A stretch of 64,000 bases of DNA from Acidobacteriota bacterium (GTDB lineage Bacteria; Acidobacteriota; Terriglobia; UBA7540). The translations under genes and the position numbers were made by a program. This document shows positions 37,070 through 45,980 of the stretch, one piece after another. Every line of letters begins with the position of its first letter. Position 1 is the stretch's first letter. Under the pieces are notes generated by a model. It ran no database searches. It saw only the letters and a list, made by a program, of their open reading frames with translations, and was not told the origin of the DNA. Location: assembly GCA_004298155.1 (NCBI GenBank), contig SCRD01000013.1, forward strand, positions 114,096 to 178,095. Direction: 5' to 3'.

Positions 37070-37840
37070 TTACCTGGCCATCCAGCCACCGTCCACTGTG
37101 AACACCGAACCGTTCACGTAGTTGGAAGCCGATGAAGCAAGAAAGACGGCCATGCCCTGGAGGTCCTCCGGCTCTCCCCACCTTCCGGCCGGAATGCGTT
37201 CGAGGATGGCCTTGTTTCGCACAGGATCGTTCCTTAGTGCAACAGTATTGTCCGTGCTGATGTAACCGGGAGCAATCGCATTGACCTGAACTCCCTTGCT
37301 AGCCCATTCGTTGGCCAGGGCTTTGGTCAGCTGGCCAATTCCACCTTTGCTCGCCGCGTAGCCGGGAACCAGAATCCCGCCTTGAAAGGTAAGCAGCGAG
37401 GCAATAAAGATGACTTTGCCGTTTCCTCTTTCAACCATGCGCTTGCCAATTTCGCGGGTCAGAATGAATTGGGAATTCAGGTTCACATCCATCATCGTGT
37501 CCCAGTATTCATCGGGATAATCGGTTGCCGGTGCGCGAAGGATCGTCCCGGCATTGTTGATGAGAATGTCTATGGCAGAGAAATCTTTTTCCAGCTGCCC
37601 GATCAGTGCGTAAAGGGCTGTCCGGTCCGCAAAATCGCAGGCGTAACCTTTGAATCTGCGCCCGCGAGCGAGAACTCCTCGCTCAACCTCGCTGGCTGAA
37701 GAATCCATTGACCGGCTGACGCCGATGATGTCGGCTCCGGCTTCGGCGAGTCCGAGGGCAATCGCTTTTCCAATGCCACGCCGGCATCCGGTTACCAGTG
37801 CAATTTTTCCGTCCAGCTTGAATTGCTCAAGAATTGGCAT
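37070..37840 (-). CDS. kduD: KduD-like SDR (2-dehydro-3-deoxy-D-gluconate 5-dehydrogenase)
   Basis: 256 residues from the ATG at 37840 (a TTG at 37852 is possible). It shows TGCRRGIG near the N-terminus, NNAG in the middle, and the catalytic Ser148, Tyr161 and Lys165 (FIASLLTFQGG, GYAASKGG). The end, RIPAGRWGEPEDLQG then SNYVNGSVFTVDGGWMAR, is the usual KduD ending. KduD interconverts 3-deoxy-D-glycero-2,5-hexodiulosonate and 2-keto-3-deoxygluconate with NAD(H) in pectin and uronate breakdown. The GH88-like gene 4 kb away makes the same oligo-uronate type of substrate, which supports the call. Other sugar SDRs share this signature, so the gene name is probable rather than certain. Confidence 0.78.
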   Translation of the reverse strand: MPILEQFKLDGKIALVTGCRRGIGKAIALGLAEAGADIIGVSRSMDSSASEVERGVLARGRRFKGYACDFADRTALYALIGQLEKDFSAIDILINNAGTILRAPATDYPDEYWDTMMDVNLNSQFILTREIGKRMVERGNGKVIFIASLLTFQGGILVPGYAASKGGIGQLTKALANEWASKGVQVNAIAPGYISTDNTVALRNDPVRNKAILERIPAGRWGEPEDLQGMAVFLASSASNYVNGSVFTVDGGWMAR

Positions 37841-38289
37841 GTTTCGTCCCAACTTAATGTTTGCGCATTCCGGCTCTGGGTAATGTCCAGCACCGCACGT
37901 CTTCCGGGCTGCATATTGGAAGAGCCTCTAAAGACTTCAACGCACGAATGGTAAAACCGGACACCCGGCAATAGTATAAAGACAATTGTCGTCGAATCAA
38001 AACACTGGTATCCGGCCAGAGCGGGACCCCTGAGGCCAGCAGCTAATATCCGGCTCACAGAATGGAGCCAGCAGCGGCATGCTTTAAGGGGAATTAATAC
38101 CCTCCGCACTATCGTCCGGGAGCCGACCATTCCGGTGTACGAATTGTTGGTCCTGGAGTGTTGCCTTTTTCAATCGAGTGCGTGGGAATTTTACACGTCC
38201 GGCACTTGGAACCGGCCTAACTTCAGGGCAGGTTTACAAGCACGATCCCTCTCTCTATGTGCTAAGCTATTTTAACGCGCCGCCTGAAC
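37841..38289. other. intergenic region before tRNA-Arg
   Basis: No gene is supported. It should contain the promoter of the KduD-like gene on - and that of the tRNA on +. No clear consensus was found by eye. Confidence 0.4.
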
Positions 38290-38366
<77 letters not shown>

Positions 38367-39148
38367 TGTTTTTCTTGTAATTTCATATGGTTAGCCAGAA
38401 TTTCATTTTTGCTGGAAAGGCCACAAAAAGGGCGAATTGTAGTAAAAGTGTGCGTAATTAAGTGTTTTGGGAATGGGTAAATTGCTCCCGCAACGTGTCC
38501 TTAAGGCGCCGGAATTTCAGCTTCACAATCAGTCGATCCATGCGACCTTCGTGGTCACACGAAAAACCCCTATTTCTGCAGAGGCCACGTATTGCCGATT
38601 GGATTACTTCTGAGCGGCCAGTGGTCCAGGTTTGGCCGTCAGATTTGACACGCAGACCAAATCTTCGGTTTGCCGACTAACCATCGAAGTGGGCACATAG
38701 ATGGGTTCCGAATTGCTGACTATACGCCTAGGGCCACCGGGCGCCAAATCCCCGCATAGGCAGTTTTAGAGTAAAGCGGTTAGTTTCCCACGCAGTGCCG
38801 TGCAGCGAGGCACAGAGTTGCTGCGAATCGACTCTGATAACCAATACCACGGAAGTCGGCGGGTGGATTGCGGGAGCTTTGCGTCTCAGGGCAGAAAGCC
38901 GGTCGTGGGAAGCCTACGCCAAGGGGGTGGACCTGCCCGGCGACTTTTGTATCAGCGAGGATGAGAAAAGGATTAGGAGGACAAGTCCATCACGTAATGT
39001 GGATTAAACATGCCGGGGCTGGCCACATCAGATAGTTAGAGTGGTTCAAGTCGTGCAAAAATAGCGGAGCGTCACCCTCACCTGTATTCAGGAATGCTCC
39101 ATCACATTGTGAATGAAAAATAATGATGTCGGATGCCCCGTAATGGAA
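38367..39148. other. gene-poor stretch after the tRNA
   Basis: Nearly 0.8 kb without a supported gene; the short ORFs (38462-38680, 38795-39007) match nothing. No integrase or duplicated tRNA end was noticed. Confidence 0.45.
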
Positions 39149-39188
39149 AGGCCCCGGCCATTCGAGTTTCCTCGAATGGCCGGGGCCT
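39149..39188 (-). terminator. very stable hairpin after the TonB receptor gene
   Basis: A perfect 18-base-pair stem (39149-39166 with 39171-39188) with a tttc loop (gaaa on -) lies 24 bases past the receptor stop codon on -. It is followed on - by ttccattac, so there is only a short T-run. Confidence 0.75.
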
Positions 39189-39212
39189 GAGACCTATCAA
39201 ATTGCAAGAGAG

Positions 39213-42200
39213 TTAGAAAATAAATTTCATTCCCAATTGCACATTGCGGGGACTCCACGTGCTATTAACTTCTCCGTTCCCAACCTGGGTACAGGGTTGG
39301 CCAAAGCCAATGGATCCACTACAACCGGCGTTGATGGAATTCCACTGAGGATGATTGAAGCTGTTGAATGTTTCAAGCCGGAATTGAAGAGTGGAGTTCT
39401 CCGCCCGGAACCAGGGAAAAGTGATGTCCTTATGTAAAGCAAGGTCCCAATTGTTCCGGCCCGGCCCCGTAAGCATATTACGGCCCATATACCCGAACAT
39501 CCCAGGCTGGCCGTTAGCTAAAAGCTGGCTTTGCAATGGCTGGGTAATAACAGAGGGGTTAAACCAGCTTACCATCGGGCCAAATTGTGGGTCGTTGTAC
39601 GTGCCCTTTTGAACATTTAATGGCCCGACTGTATTGCAGCGAACTCCCGTGCCAATTCCAGTGGAGAACGCGTTCACACCGCAGCCGAAGTCTACAGGCA
39701 CCCCTGTGAAAAAGGTGGTGATTCCGCTGATCTGCCACCCACCCAGGGCTTGTTTGGCGAAACCGTTAGTGGAGTTTTTGAAGAATGGTAGAGAGTAAAC
39801 GTAATTCACCTCAAAAACCTGGGCGCGGTTGAGATCAGACGTGCCCTTCCAGCGGTTCATGTCAAAATTATCATCGACGCCGGTTGAAAAGTAGCTTGAA
39901 GTTGAGTTGTCTATAGTGTGCGACCAGGTATAAGCAGCCTGGAGAGTCAAGCCAAAGCCCGTTGTGTGGCGAAAGTCAGCCTGGAGGGCGTTGTAGCTTG
40001 ACACGGCGGTAAACTGTTTCTGGTTGATCCGGCCGAACCCCTGGTAGGGGTAGAAGTAGTTGGGGCTTACCTGGTTGGTCATCAGAAGCGACTGGACATC
40101 ACAGTTGCCTGAGCTATTGCAGCCGTTCCCTGCCAGCGCCGGAACGTTCATTGTTCCCACACCGACAGGAATCTGGTTCACATTACGGGACGTATCCAGA
40201 TGGCGGCCAACGTCGCCGACATATGCAACCGTCAAAAGGTTGTTGCCTTTGAACTCGTGTTGGACGCTCAAGTTGTATTGCTGCATCGAGGGGTTCTTCT
40301 GGTAATAGGGAATAGCCTGGATGCCGGCCGGACCATACAAGCCGGGAGTGAGCGCCTGATAGGAAGCAAGGTTAAATCCGATCGGAGCAAGAATCGCGGG
40401 AGCGTTTCCTTCCAGTCCGATCACGTTAGCGTCGTTTCCATTTCCAGCTTCATAGTAGATGCCGTAGCCGCCGCGTATCGCCCATTTGCCGGAACCCGTC
40501 GGGTCGTACGCAAACCCGAACCGCGGGCCAACATTTTTGTAGTAGGTCTTTTGGCATCCCGGCAGGATAGGCCCTGAGCCACACTGCACAAGGCCGTTAC
40601 CGAACCCGGTGAAATCATAAATCTGGCCAGTCGATGAGTTATGGTACAGGTTTCCATCTGCCCCCAGAACGGCTGCGCTTGCAGGATTGTAAAAGGAGGG
40701 GATGAAACTTGAGTCGACCGTCGGCTTGGTTACATCGTGGGGCGGAACTAAAAGGTAATAACGCACACCGAAGTTCAACGTGAGCTTTCGACTGACTTTC
40801 CAGTCATCCTGGAAATAGGGTTCGAAGTCAGTGCGCCGCCAGTGTCCAACCCCGTATCCGCCCACCGGAACACCATTGTACTGGAGAGTTCCTTCCTGGT
40901 ATTGCGCTATCCTCCCCAGGAACATGTCCGCCAGCGCGTTGCCTGTTGTGATGGGGTTGCCATTGTTGAAATTGTAGTAGCCCTGAGTATTGAACCCAAA
41001 TTGCTCGGTTAACTGGAACCTTTCAAAGAAAACACCGAACTTGAAGGTGTGGTTTCCCTTAGTCCAGGCCACGTTGTCTTTGAAAACATAGACCGGCTCG
41101 GCATCGTACTTGCCGACGTAATTTCCGTTATCAACTCCGAAAGAAAAGGGTGTTCCTCCACCAACCGAAACTCCGGGAAGTTCTTTGTTGCTCGAGTTGG
41201 CTGCGAAAAAGTTGGAGGCGGTCCACGACGAGGGCTTAAGGATAGACCCCACTTTGTTTCCCGGGCCAGGCCCCGGTGTAATTGTATGCGGTGTGTCGGT
41301 GTAGCTGAAAATGAACTCGTTCAGCAGGTTATTCCTGAGGTTGCTATTGAGATGGAACACGGTCTGGCGGGCAGGCACCGAATAAACGCTCTGCGTGGTG
41401 TCGTAACTCGACCCCGTCCATAACGCAGGCACAGCGGTTTTTGTCCATGAATCGTGAGTGAACCGGACAAACAGCGAAGTTTTGTCGCTAATGTTCTGGT
41501 CTACTCGTATCATCTGTTCGCCGAAATTCGTCGGAACACTGTGGGCAGCCACATAGCCGTCAATTCCATTGTTTGGCATGGGAACGTAGGCATCAAGCAT
41601 TGCTGCTGCATTGGGGTCGACGGACACCGTATCCACTGGATTGCCGTTCACAGTAGGCAAAACGCAACCCTGGCTGACAAGCAGAGAACTGTAATTTGGC
41701 GAGGCAGGATCGCACTGGCTGAAATCTCCATTGCGCATCTGCGGCGTCGGTACGCCGCCTTTGATCAGAGAGGCTTGGCGATATTTTGCCCACTCCTGAG
41801 ACCAGAAAAAGAACGTCTTCTGCTTGTGGGTATTATAGAGACCGGGGATATAGAAAGGCCCGCCAAGAGTGTACCCAAAAATATTCCATTTCAGCGGAGT
41901 CTTGGGAGCATTTCCCCCAGGCGGATTGATTTGCTGATTGGCAAACCAGTCATTCGCGTCAAGCGCGTCATTTCGTACGAACTCGTAGGCGTCGCCGTGG
42001 AAACTCCTGGTCCCGCCTTTCGTTACTACTTCGACCAGCGCCCCGGCGTGCTGGCCAACATCCGCTCCATAGTTGGACGTGGAAATACGAAACTCCGCGA
42101 TCGAGTCAATCGCTGGTGTTATGGCACCACCCATTGAGGTTGAACTTTCCTGAGAGTTATTTCCGCCGTCCAACTCCAGATTGCCATATTCTTCGCGGGT

Positions 42201-42755
42201 CCCGTTGAATGAAACGCCCACTTCGGCGCCGGCGTGGCCAAGCTGTTGCGCTTCAGAGTAGCCATTGTCCTGTATGGCGCCCGGCACAAGGAAAGTCAAA
42301 GCCCCGAAGTTCAGCCCATTCAGGGTGAGGTTCTGAATTTGTTTGGAAGTTACTACGCCGGATAGGGTCGCGTTTTCAGTGTCGACGTGTGGCACGTTTC
42401 CTGAGACCTCAACCTGTTGAGTAACCTGCCCCAGCGTCAATGTCAGATCAACCCGCAGAGTTTGGCCTGCCGAAAGGCTGATCCCTGTCCGAACCTCCTT
42501 CTTGAATCCCGTATTGTCAGCTGTAATGACGTAATTGCCGATAGGGATTCTGACAGCTGCATATGCGCCCGACGAGTTCGTTGACAACGTCCGAACAAAT
42601 CCTCTATCGGGGTTTGAAACAGTTATTTTGACGCCCGGAATTATCGCCCCTGTAGGGTCTGTAACTGTTCCCACAATGGTGGCTGTATCCTGAGCGAAAC
42701 ATGTGCCGGCGAATAGCAAAGGAAGCAGCAGAAAGAGACTAAACCGCTTAAGCAT
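39213..42755 (-). CDS. TonB-dependent receptor, Oar-like with carboxypeptidase-regulatory-like domain
   Basis: 1180 residues from the ATG at 42755, chosen for the perfect AGGAGG upstream and the signal peptide that begins there (LKRFSLFLLLPLLFAGTCFAQ). The order is a CarboxypepD_reg-like beta-sandwich (ATIVGTVTDPTGAIIPGVKITVSN, about 25-110), a plug domain (SKQIQNLTLNGLNFGALTFLVPG, then ISTSNYGADVGQHAGALVEVVTKGG), and a long beta-barrel ending NVQLGMKFIF. Such proteins import large ligands with TonB energy, but no ligand is defined for this group. It is the left member of the mirrored locus and pairs with the receptor at 54791. A sigma70-like promoter with a palindrome lies about 230 bases upstream. 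Confidence 0.95.
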   Translation of the reverse strand: MLKRFSLFLLLPLLFAGTCFAQDTATIVGTVTDPTGAIIPGVKITVSNPDRGFVRTLSTNSSGAYAAVRIPIGNYVITADNTGFKKEVRTGISLSAGQTLRVDLTLTLGQVTQQVEVSGNVPHVDTENATLSGVVTSKQIQNLTLNGLNFGALTFLVPGAIQDNGYSEAQQLGHAGAEVGVSFNGTREEYGNLELDGGNNSQESSTSMGGAITPAIDSIAEFRISTSNYGADVGQHAGALVEVVTKGGTRSFHGDAYEFVRNDALDANDWFANQQINPPGGNAPKTPLKWNIFGYTLGGPFYIPGLYNTHKQKTFFFWSQEWAKYRQASLIKGGVPTPQMRNGDFSQCDPASPNYSSLLVSQGCVLPTVNGNPVDTVSVDPNAAAMLDAYVPMPNNGIDGYVAAHSVPTNFGEQMIRVDQNISDKTSLFVRFTHDSWTKTAVPALWTGSSYDTTQSVYSVPARQTVFHLNSNLRNNLLNEFIFSYTDTPHTITPGPGPGNKVGSILKPSSWTASNFFAANSSNKELPGVSVGGGTPFSFGVDNGNYVGKYDAEPVYVFKDNVAWTKGNHTFKFGVFFERFQLTEQFGFNTQGYYNFNNGNPITTGNALADMFLGRIAQYQEGTLQYNGVPVGGYGVGHWRRTDFEPYFQDDWKVSRKLTLNFGVRYYLLVPPHDVTKPTVDSSFIPSFYNPASAAVLGADGNLYHNSSTGQIYDFTGFGNGLVQCGSGPILPGCQKTYYKNVGPRFGFAYDPTGSGKWAIRGGYGIYYEAGNGNDANVIGLEGNAPAILAPIGFNLASYQALTPGLYGPAGIQAIPYYQKNPSMQQYNLSVQHEFKGNNLLTVAYVGDVGRHLDTSRNVNQIPVGVGTMNVPALAGNGCNSSGNCDVQSLLMTNQVSPNYFYPYQGFGRINQKQFTAVSSYNALQADFRHTTGFGLTLQAAYTWSHTIDNSTSSYFSTGVDDNFDMNRWKGTSDLNRAQVFEVNYVYSLPFFKNSTNGFAKQALGGWQISGITTFFTGVPVDFGCGVNAFSTGIGTGVRCNTVGPLNVQKGTYNDPQFGPMVSWFNPSVITQPLQSQLLANGQPGMFGYMGRNMLTGPGRNNWDLALHKDITFPWFRAENSTLQFRLETFNSFNHPQWNSINAGCSGSIGFGQPCTQVGNGEVNSTWSPRNVQLGMKFIF

Positions 42756-43250
42756 TAAGCTCGACCTCCTAAGGTGACCCTGGGTCCGACGCAACTCAAC
42801 GCCTTTCGCACCTGAACGATCTGGCGCTCTGCAAGTTAGCCGCACTCAGAGTTATCTTCCGGCGCGCCAGGAAACCAGGCAGTGAAGGGCGAACACTTTC
42901 AGGCGAAACAAGTTAAACCTTGGGCTCCCCTAGGATCTTTCTACTAGCCATATTTCTCGGACGAAACTAATACCCGGAATGAGCGAAAGATATCGAATAA
43001 TTGACCAATTGTCAAGAAATAAATTAAAAGATTTTGAATAAAGCATGAAAAGTTTCTCGTCACAAATCAGAATGGTTGAGCAGCAAGCAGCGCCTGGAAA
43101 TGCTGTCCAAAGGATAGTCCCCAACAAGCCGTTGTTGTTGTTAGAGAGGCAAGCGTTGCAAGACGGGTCCAAATTGTGGCAACTCTGTTGATCAAATGAT
43201 CTGCTTCGGCACTAGTGAACGCCCACACAAGCTCTATCGCTGGTCAAGTA
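42756..43250. other. receptor upstream region
   Basis: It contains the predicted promoter at 42987-43015 and a roughly 230-base 5' leader for the TonB receptor gene. The AT-rich patch at 42960-43060 stands out from the surrounding coding DNA. The 80-residue ORF on - (42930-43172) has no recognisable features. Confidence 0.5.
42987..43015 (-). promoter_or_regulatory. sigma70-like promoter with overlapping palindrome
   Basis: Read on -: TTGACA (43015-43010), a 17-base spacer, then TATCTT (42992-42987). The -35 box lies inside the dyad ttgac-N5-gtcaa (43001-43015), which may be an operator. It is oriented towards the TonB receptor gene. Confidence 0.55.
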
Positions 43251-44309
43251 TCAGTGAGTGGCAGCTCCACGATGTGCTTCTTTTGCGATTAATTTGGGAG
43301 AGACCAGTCCATGAGTCTCCATTACTGTGACTACTCTCTTAATGCTGGGTGCAAATCTTCCATGAGGGGTTTCTCTCATATATCTCATCATCTGGATATA
43401 GGCCATGTCGTAGCGAGCCTCTTTCAGGTAGGCATTTGCAAGGTGGGCAATAACATCTGGAGGGGAAGCAGGGTTTGTCCTGAGAGCTTGCAGGAAATCG
43501 TCTTCTGATTTCTTATATTCCTTCATTGCGTAATGCAGCAACCCAAGGCGGTCATAAAATTGCCAGGTTTCCGGCGAACGTTGAATCCCTAGTTGAAGGA
43601 CGGACTCAGCTTCCGAATATCTCATCTCGTCTTTGTACAGCTGGGCCAACCCTGAATATGCGTCGAGAAATTGGCCGTCACAATCCATTGCTTTGCGAAA
43701 ATGTCCCTCTGCGGCTTTCGAGAGCTTTTGCTCAATATTCACGAGCGCAAGTTCGCCCCAGGCACGTGCGTAACAGGGCGAGTCCGTTACCGCCTTTTCA
43801 AAGTACTGTTGAGCGTCACTCAGTTTCTTTTTCTGGAAGGAACGTTCTCCTTTTTCGAAGTATCTCACAGCCTTCCTGGATGCAGATTCGTCAGACAATA
43901 GAGGCGCAGGCTTGAGCACTTTCCTGACGTTTAGTGGATTGAGAAAGACGTTCACGTTGTCAAGATTGGCTCCGAACCCCAACTGGATATCCTGGGTATA
44001 GGCTTCGAACCCTTTGCACGTGACGGTAAGTTTGTAATTCATGACACGAAGTCCCTCGAAAGAAAATTGGCCATTCGTGTCTGTGGTTTGCTGACCCACG
44101 GCCATGCCTTCATCGGTTTCCAGTGAGACCGTCACGCCTGTAGGAATAACCACACCGTCTTGCGTCGTCACTCTCCCTCTTAAAGTGAGCAGCGTTTGAG
44201 CACAAGCAATTTCACCCACAATCAGAAGGGTTGATGTCGACATGAAAACCACAAAGAGAACAAAGAGGAACCCCTTTAATGTTGGTGAAGTCCAGGATGA
44301 AGGATACAT
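43251..44309 (-). CDS. TPR protein with N-terminal carboxypeptidase-regulatory-like domain
   Basis: 352 residues from the ATG at 44309, with GAGGT upstream and an N-terminal hydrophobic segment (LKGFLFVLFVVFMSTSTLLIVGEIACAQ). A CnaB/CarboxypepD_reg-like domain follows (LLTLRGRVTTQDGVVIPTGV, then TTDTNGQFSFEGLRVMNYKLTV, about 38-110). About five TPR units come next (SRKAVRYFEKGERSFQKKKL, DAYSGLAQLYKDEMRYSEAE, PDVIAHLANAYLKEARYDMA). TPR arrays bind peptides or partners; the fused beta-sandwich resembles the N-terminal domain of the neighbouring receptor, so the two may interact. It lies upstream of the receptor on the same strand. Export is likely. Confidence 0.82.
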   Translation of the reverse strand: MYPSSWTSPTLKGFLFVLFVVFMSTSTLLIVGEIACAQTLLTLRGRVTTQDGVVIPTGVTVSLETDEGMAVGQQTTDTNGQFSFEGLRVMNYKLTVTCKGFEAYTQDIQLGFGANLDNVNVFLNPLNVRKVLKPAPLLSDESASRKAVRYFEKGERSFQKKKLSDAQQYFEKAVTDSPCYARAWGELALVNIEQKLSKAAEGHFRKAMDCDGQFLDAYSGLAQLYKDEMRYSEAESVLQLGIQRSPETWQFYDRLGLLHYAMKEYKKSEDDFLQALRTNPASPPDVIAHLANAYLKEARYDMAYIQMMRYMRETPHGRFAPSIKRVVTVMETHGLVSPKLIAKEAHRGAATH

Positions 44310-44591
44310 GATTGCACCGACCTCGTGATTGTTGTCGATCGGTTTCCCAGCAGTGTCATAAACTCTACACGGTTCACAGACTAAACGCAATCGGTCTGAA
44401 AGACGACGCTGTCATATCAGGAAACCATAGAAGGGGGTGTCCGCGAAGATGCCTAGAAAATATCATGTAGCCTGGGGCGGACCGCACTAACAATGGATTG
44501 CTCCACTTTGGTCCCAATAACGGGTTTTTGGGCGCATGAGCATTGCAGGGCCTCCAATCGGACTCTATGATAGATGACAGGAGACGTTAGA
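44310..44591. other. divergent promoter region between two TPR genes
   Basis: About 280 bases separate divergent TPR genes and must hold both promoters. No strong consensus was seen by eye. Confidence 0.4.
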
Positions 44592-45770
44592 GTGAATCGA
44601 ATGCGAGTGGCCTGCCTTCAGCTTTTTATCTGTTTGATCCTGGCCTCCGGTTTTGCGCCAGCACAACAGTCCCCAGGCAGCCTAAGTGTGCTCTTCGAGT
44701 CGGCACAGCAGGCCTTGATTGCGCATGAGTACAAGCGCGCGGAAACGGGATTCCTTGAATGCCTGAAAATAGACCCTCATTTCGTTCCTGCTCTTTCCAA
44801 CTTGGGCGTCGTTTATATGCGTCTTGAAAAATATGATACAGCGATCGTGACCTTTAGGAAGGCAAAGGCACTCGCTCCCCAGATGAGTGAAGTTGATCTG
44901 AATCTGGGGCTGGCGTATTACCGGAAGCAGGAGTTTGGGAAGGCTGCTTCGGAATTCTCGCGCGTATTACAATCCACCCCCGGGAACCGCCAGGCACAAT
45001 ACCTGCTGGGAGTCTGTTATTTCATGCAAGAGGAGTGGGGCCGTGCGTTGGCCGCCCTGGAACCTCTTGAACCCGTCGAGAGGAACAATACAGATTTTCT
45101 TTTTGAGCTTGGCGTTGCCTATGGCAAATGCAATCGCACGGACGAGGCCCTCAAGACTTTTGGGCAGATGCTTCAGGCGGGTGGCGACACGGCCCCGATG
45201 CATTTGCTCCTGGGAGTCGCATACCTCACCCTTGGCCAAAATCTGAAGGCTCGAGATGAGCTTGAGAAGGCTGTCAGTCTAAATCCCCAGTTGCCGTTCT
45301 CACATTACAATCTCGGTGTGGCTTGTCAGCGTCTGGATCAACTGGATCGAGCCATTGCCGAATTTAGGCTGGAAATAACACTTTCCCCCCATCAACCCTG
45401 GAGTTTTGAAAGCCTCGGAATCATCTATCTCCAGCAATCTCACCAGGACCGCGCCCTCGAAATGCTCATCAAGGCCATTTCGATTAATCCCAAGCTTCCC
45501 AACTCGCTAGACGGTGTTGGAAAGATCTATCTGGAAAAGGGGGATCCTGAAAAAGCGATTTCTTACTTCCGACGGGCCGTAGGGCTTCAGCCCGATAGTG
45601 CAAAATTGCATTTCCAATTAGGGCAGGCTTATCTGAACGCCGGCGAGCGTGAAAAGGCCAAGCAGGAGATGGCCGAAGCAGGACGGCTGCAGGCTCAAGC
45701 TCGAGCCGATTTTCAACACGCTCTTTCCGGGGTACTGCCGGCGCCTGAAGTTTCTGTCGGAGGTCACTAG
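44592..45770 (+). CDS. exported TPR-repeat protein
   Basis: 392 residues from the GTG at 44592, with AGGAG at 44579-44583; the ATG at 44574 lies upstream of that motif. A signal peptide (VACLQLFICLILASGFAPAQ) is followed by about nine to ten TPR units, for example PHFVPALSNLGVVYMRLEKY, RQAQYLLGVCYFMQEEWGRA, LPFSHYNLGVACQRLDQLDR and SAKLHFQLGQAYLNAGEREK. It probably serves as a periplasmic or surface scaffold. It is the only gene on + within the left half of the mirrored locus, and it converges with the CRTAC1 gene on -. The partner is unknown. Confidence 0.85.
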   Translation: MNRMRVACLQLFICLILASGFAPAQQSPGSLSVLFESAQQALIAHEYKRAETGFLECLKIDPHFVPALSNLGVVYMRLEKYDTAIVTFRKAKALAPQMSEVDLNLGLAYYRKQEFGKAASEFSRVLQSTPGNRQAQYLLGVCYFMQEEWGRALAALEPLEPVERNNTDFLFELGVAYGKCNRTDEALKTFGQMLQAGGDTAPMHLLLGVAYLTLGQNLKARDELEKAVSLNPQLPFSHYNLGVACQRLDQLDRAIAEFRLEITLSPHQPWSFESLGIIYLQQSHQDRALEMLIKAISINPKLPNSLDGVGKIYLEKGDPEKAISYFRRAVGLQPDSAKLHFQLGQAYLNAGEREKAKQEMAEAGRLQAQARADFQHALSGVLPAPEVSVGGH

Positions 45771-45980
45771 ATACTGGAAGGGTCTCTCCGGGAGCGTACT
45801 CTTTATCCCGACAAAACGTTACCCGCAATAAACCAGTTTTGGGCCCTCGAAAAGAAATTGGATTTCGCCGCCCATAGTGACCCGCAAAATAGAAATGGCA
45901 AGGCTAGCGCGCGATCAATTGCCCCTCATCTGATATGGTGGACCGGGCGGAAATCCGGGATCCACCGGCAGGAGATTGAA

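Noticed and set aside
38462..39007. Short ORFs after the tRNA, possible integrase remnant
   Set aside because: The translations lack tyrosine-recombinase motifs.
42930..43172. 80-residue ORF on -
   Set aside because: It lies over the predicted receptor promoter and has no recognisable motif.
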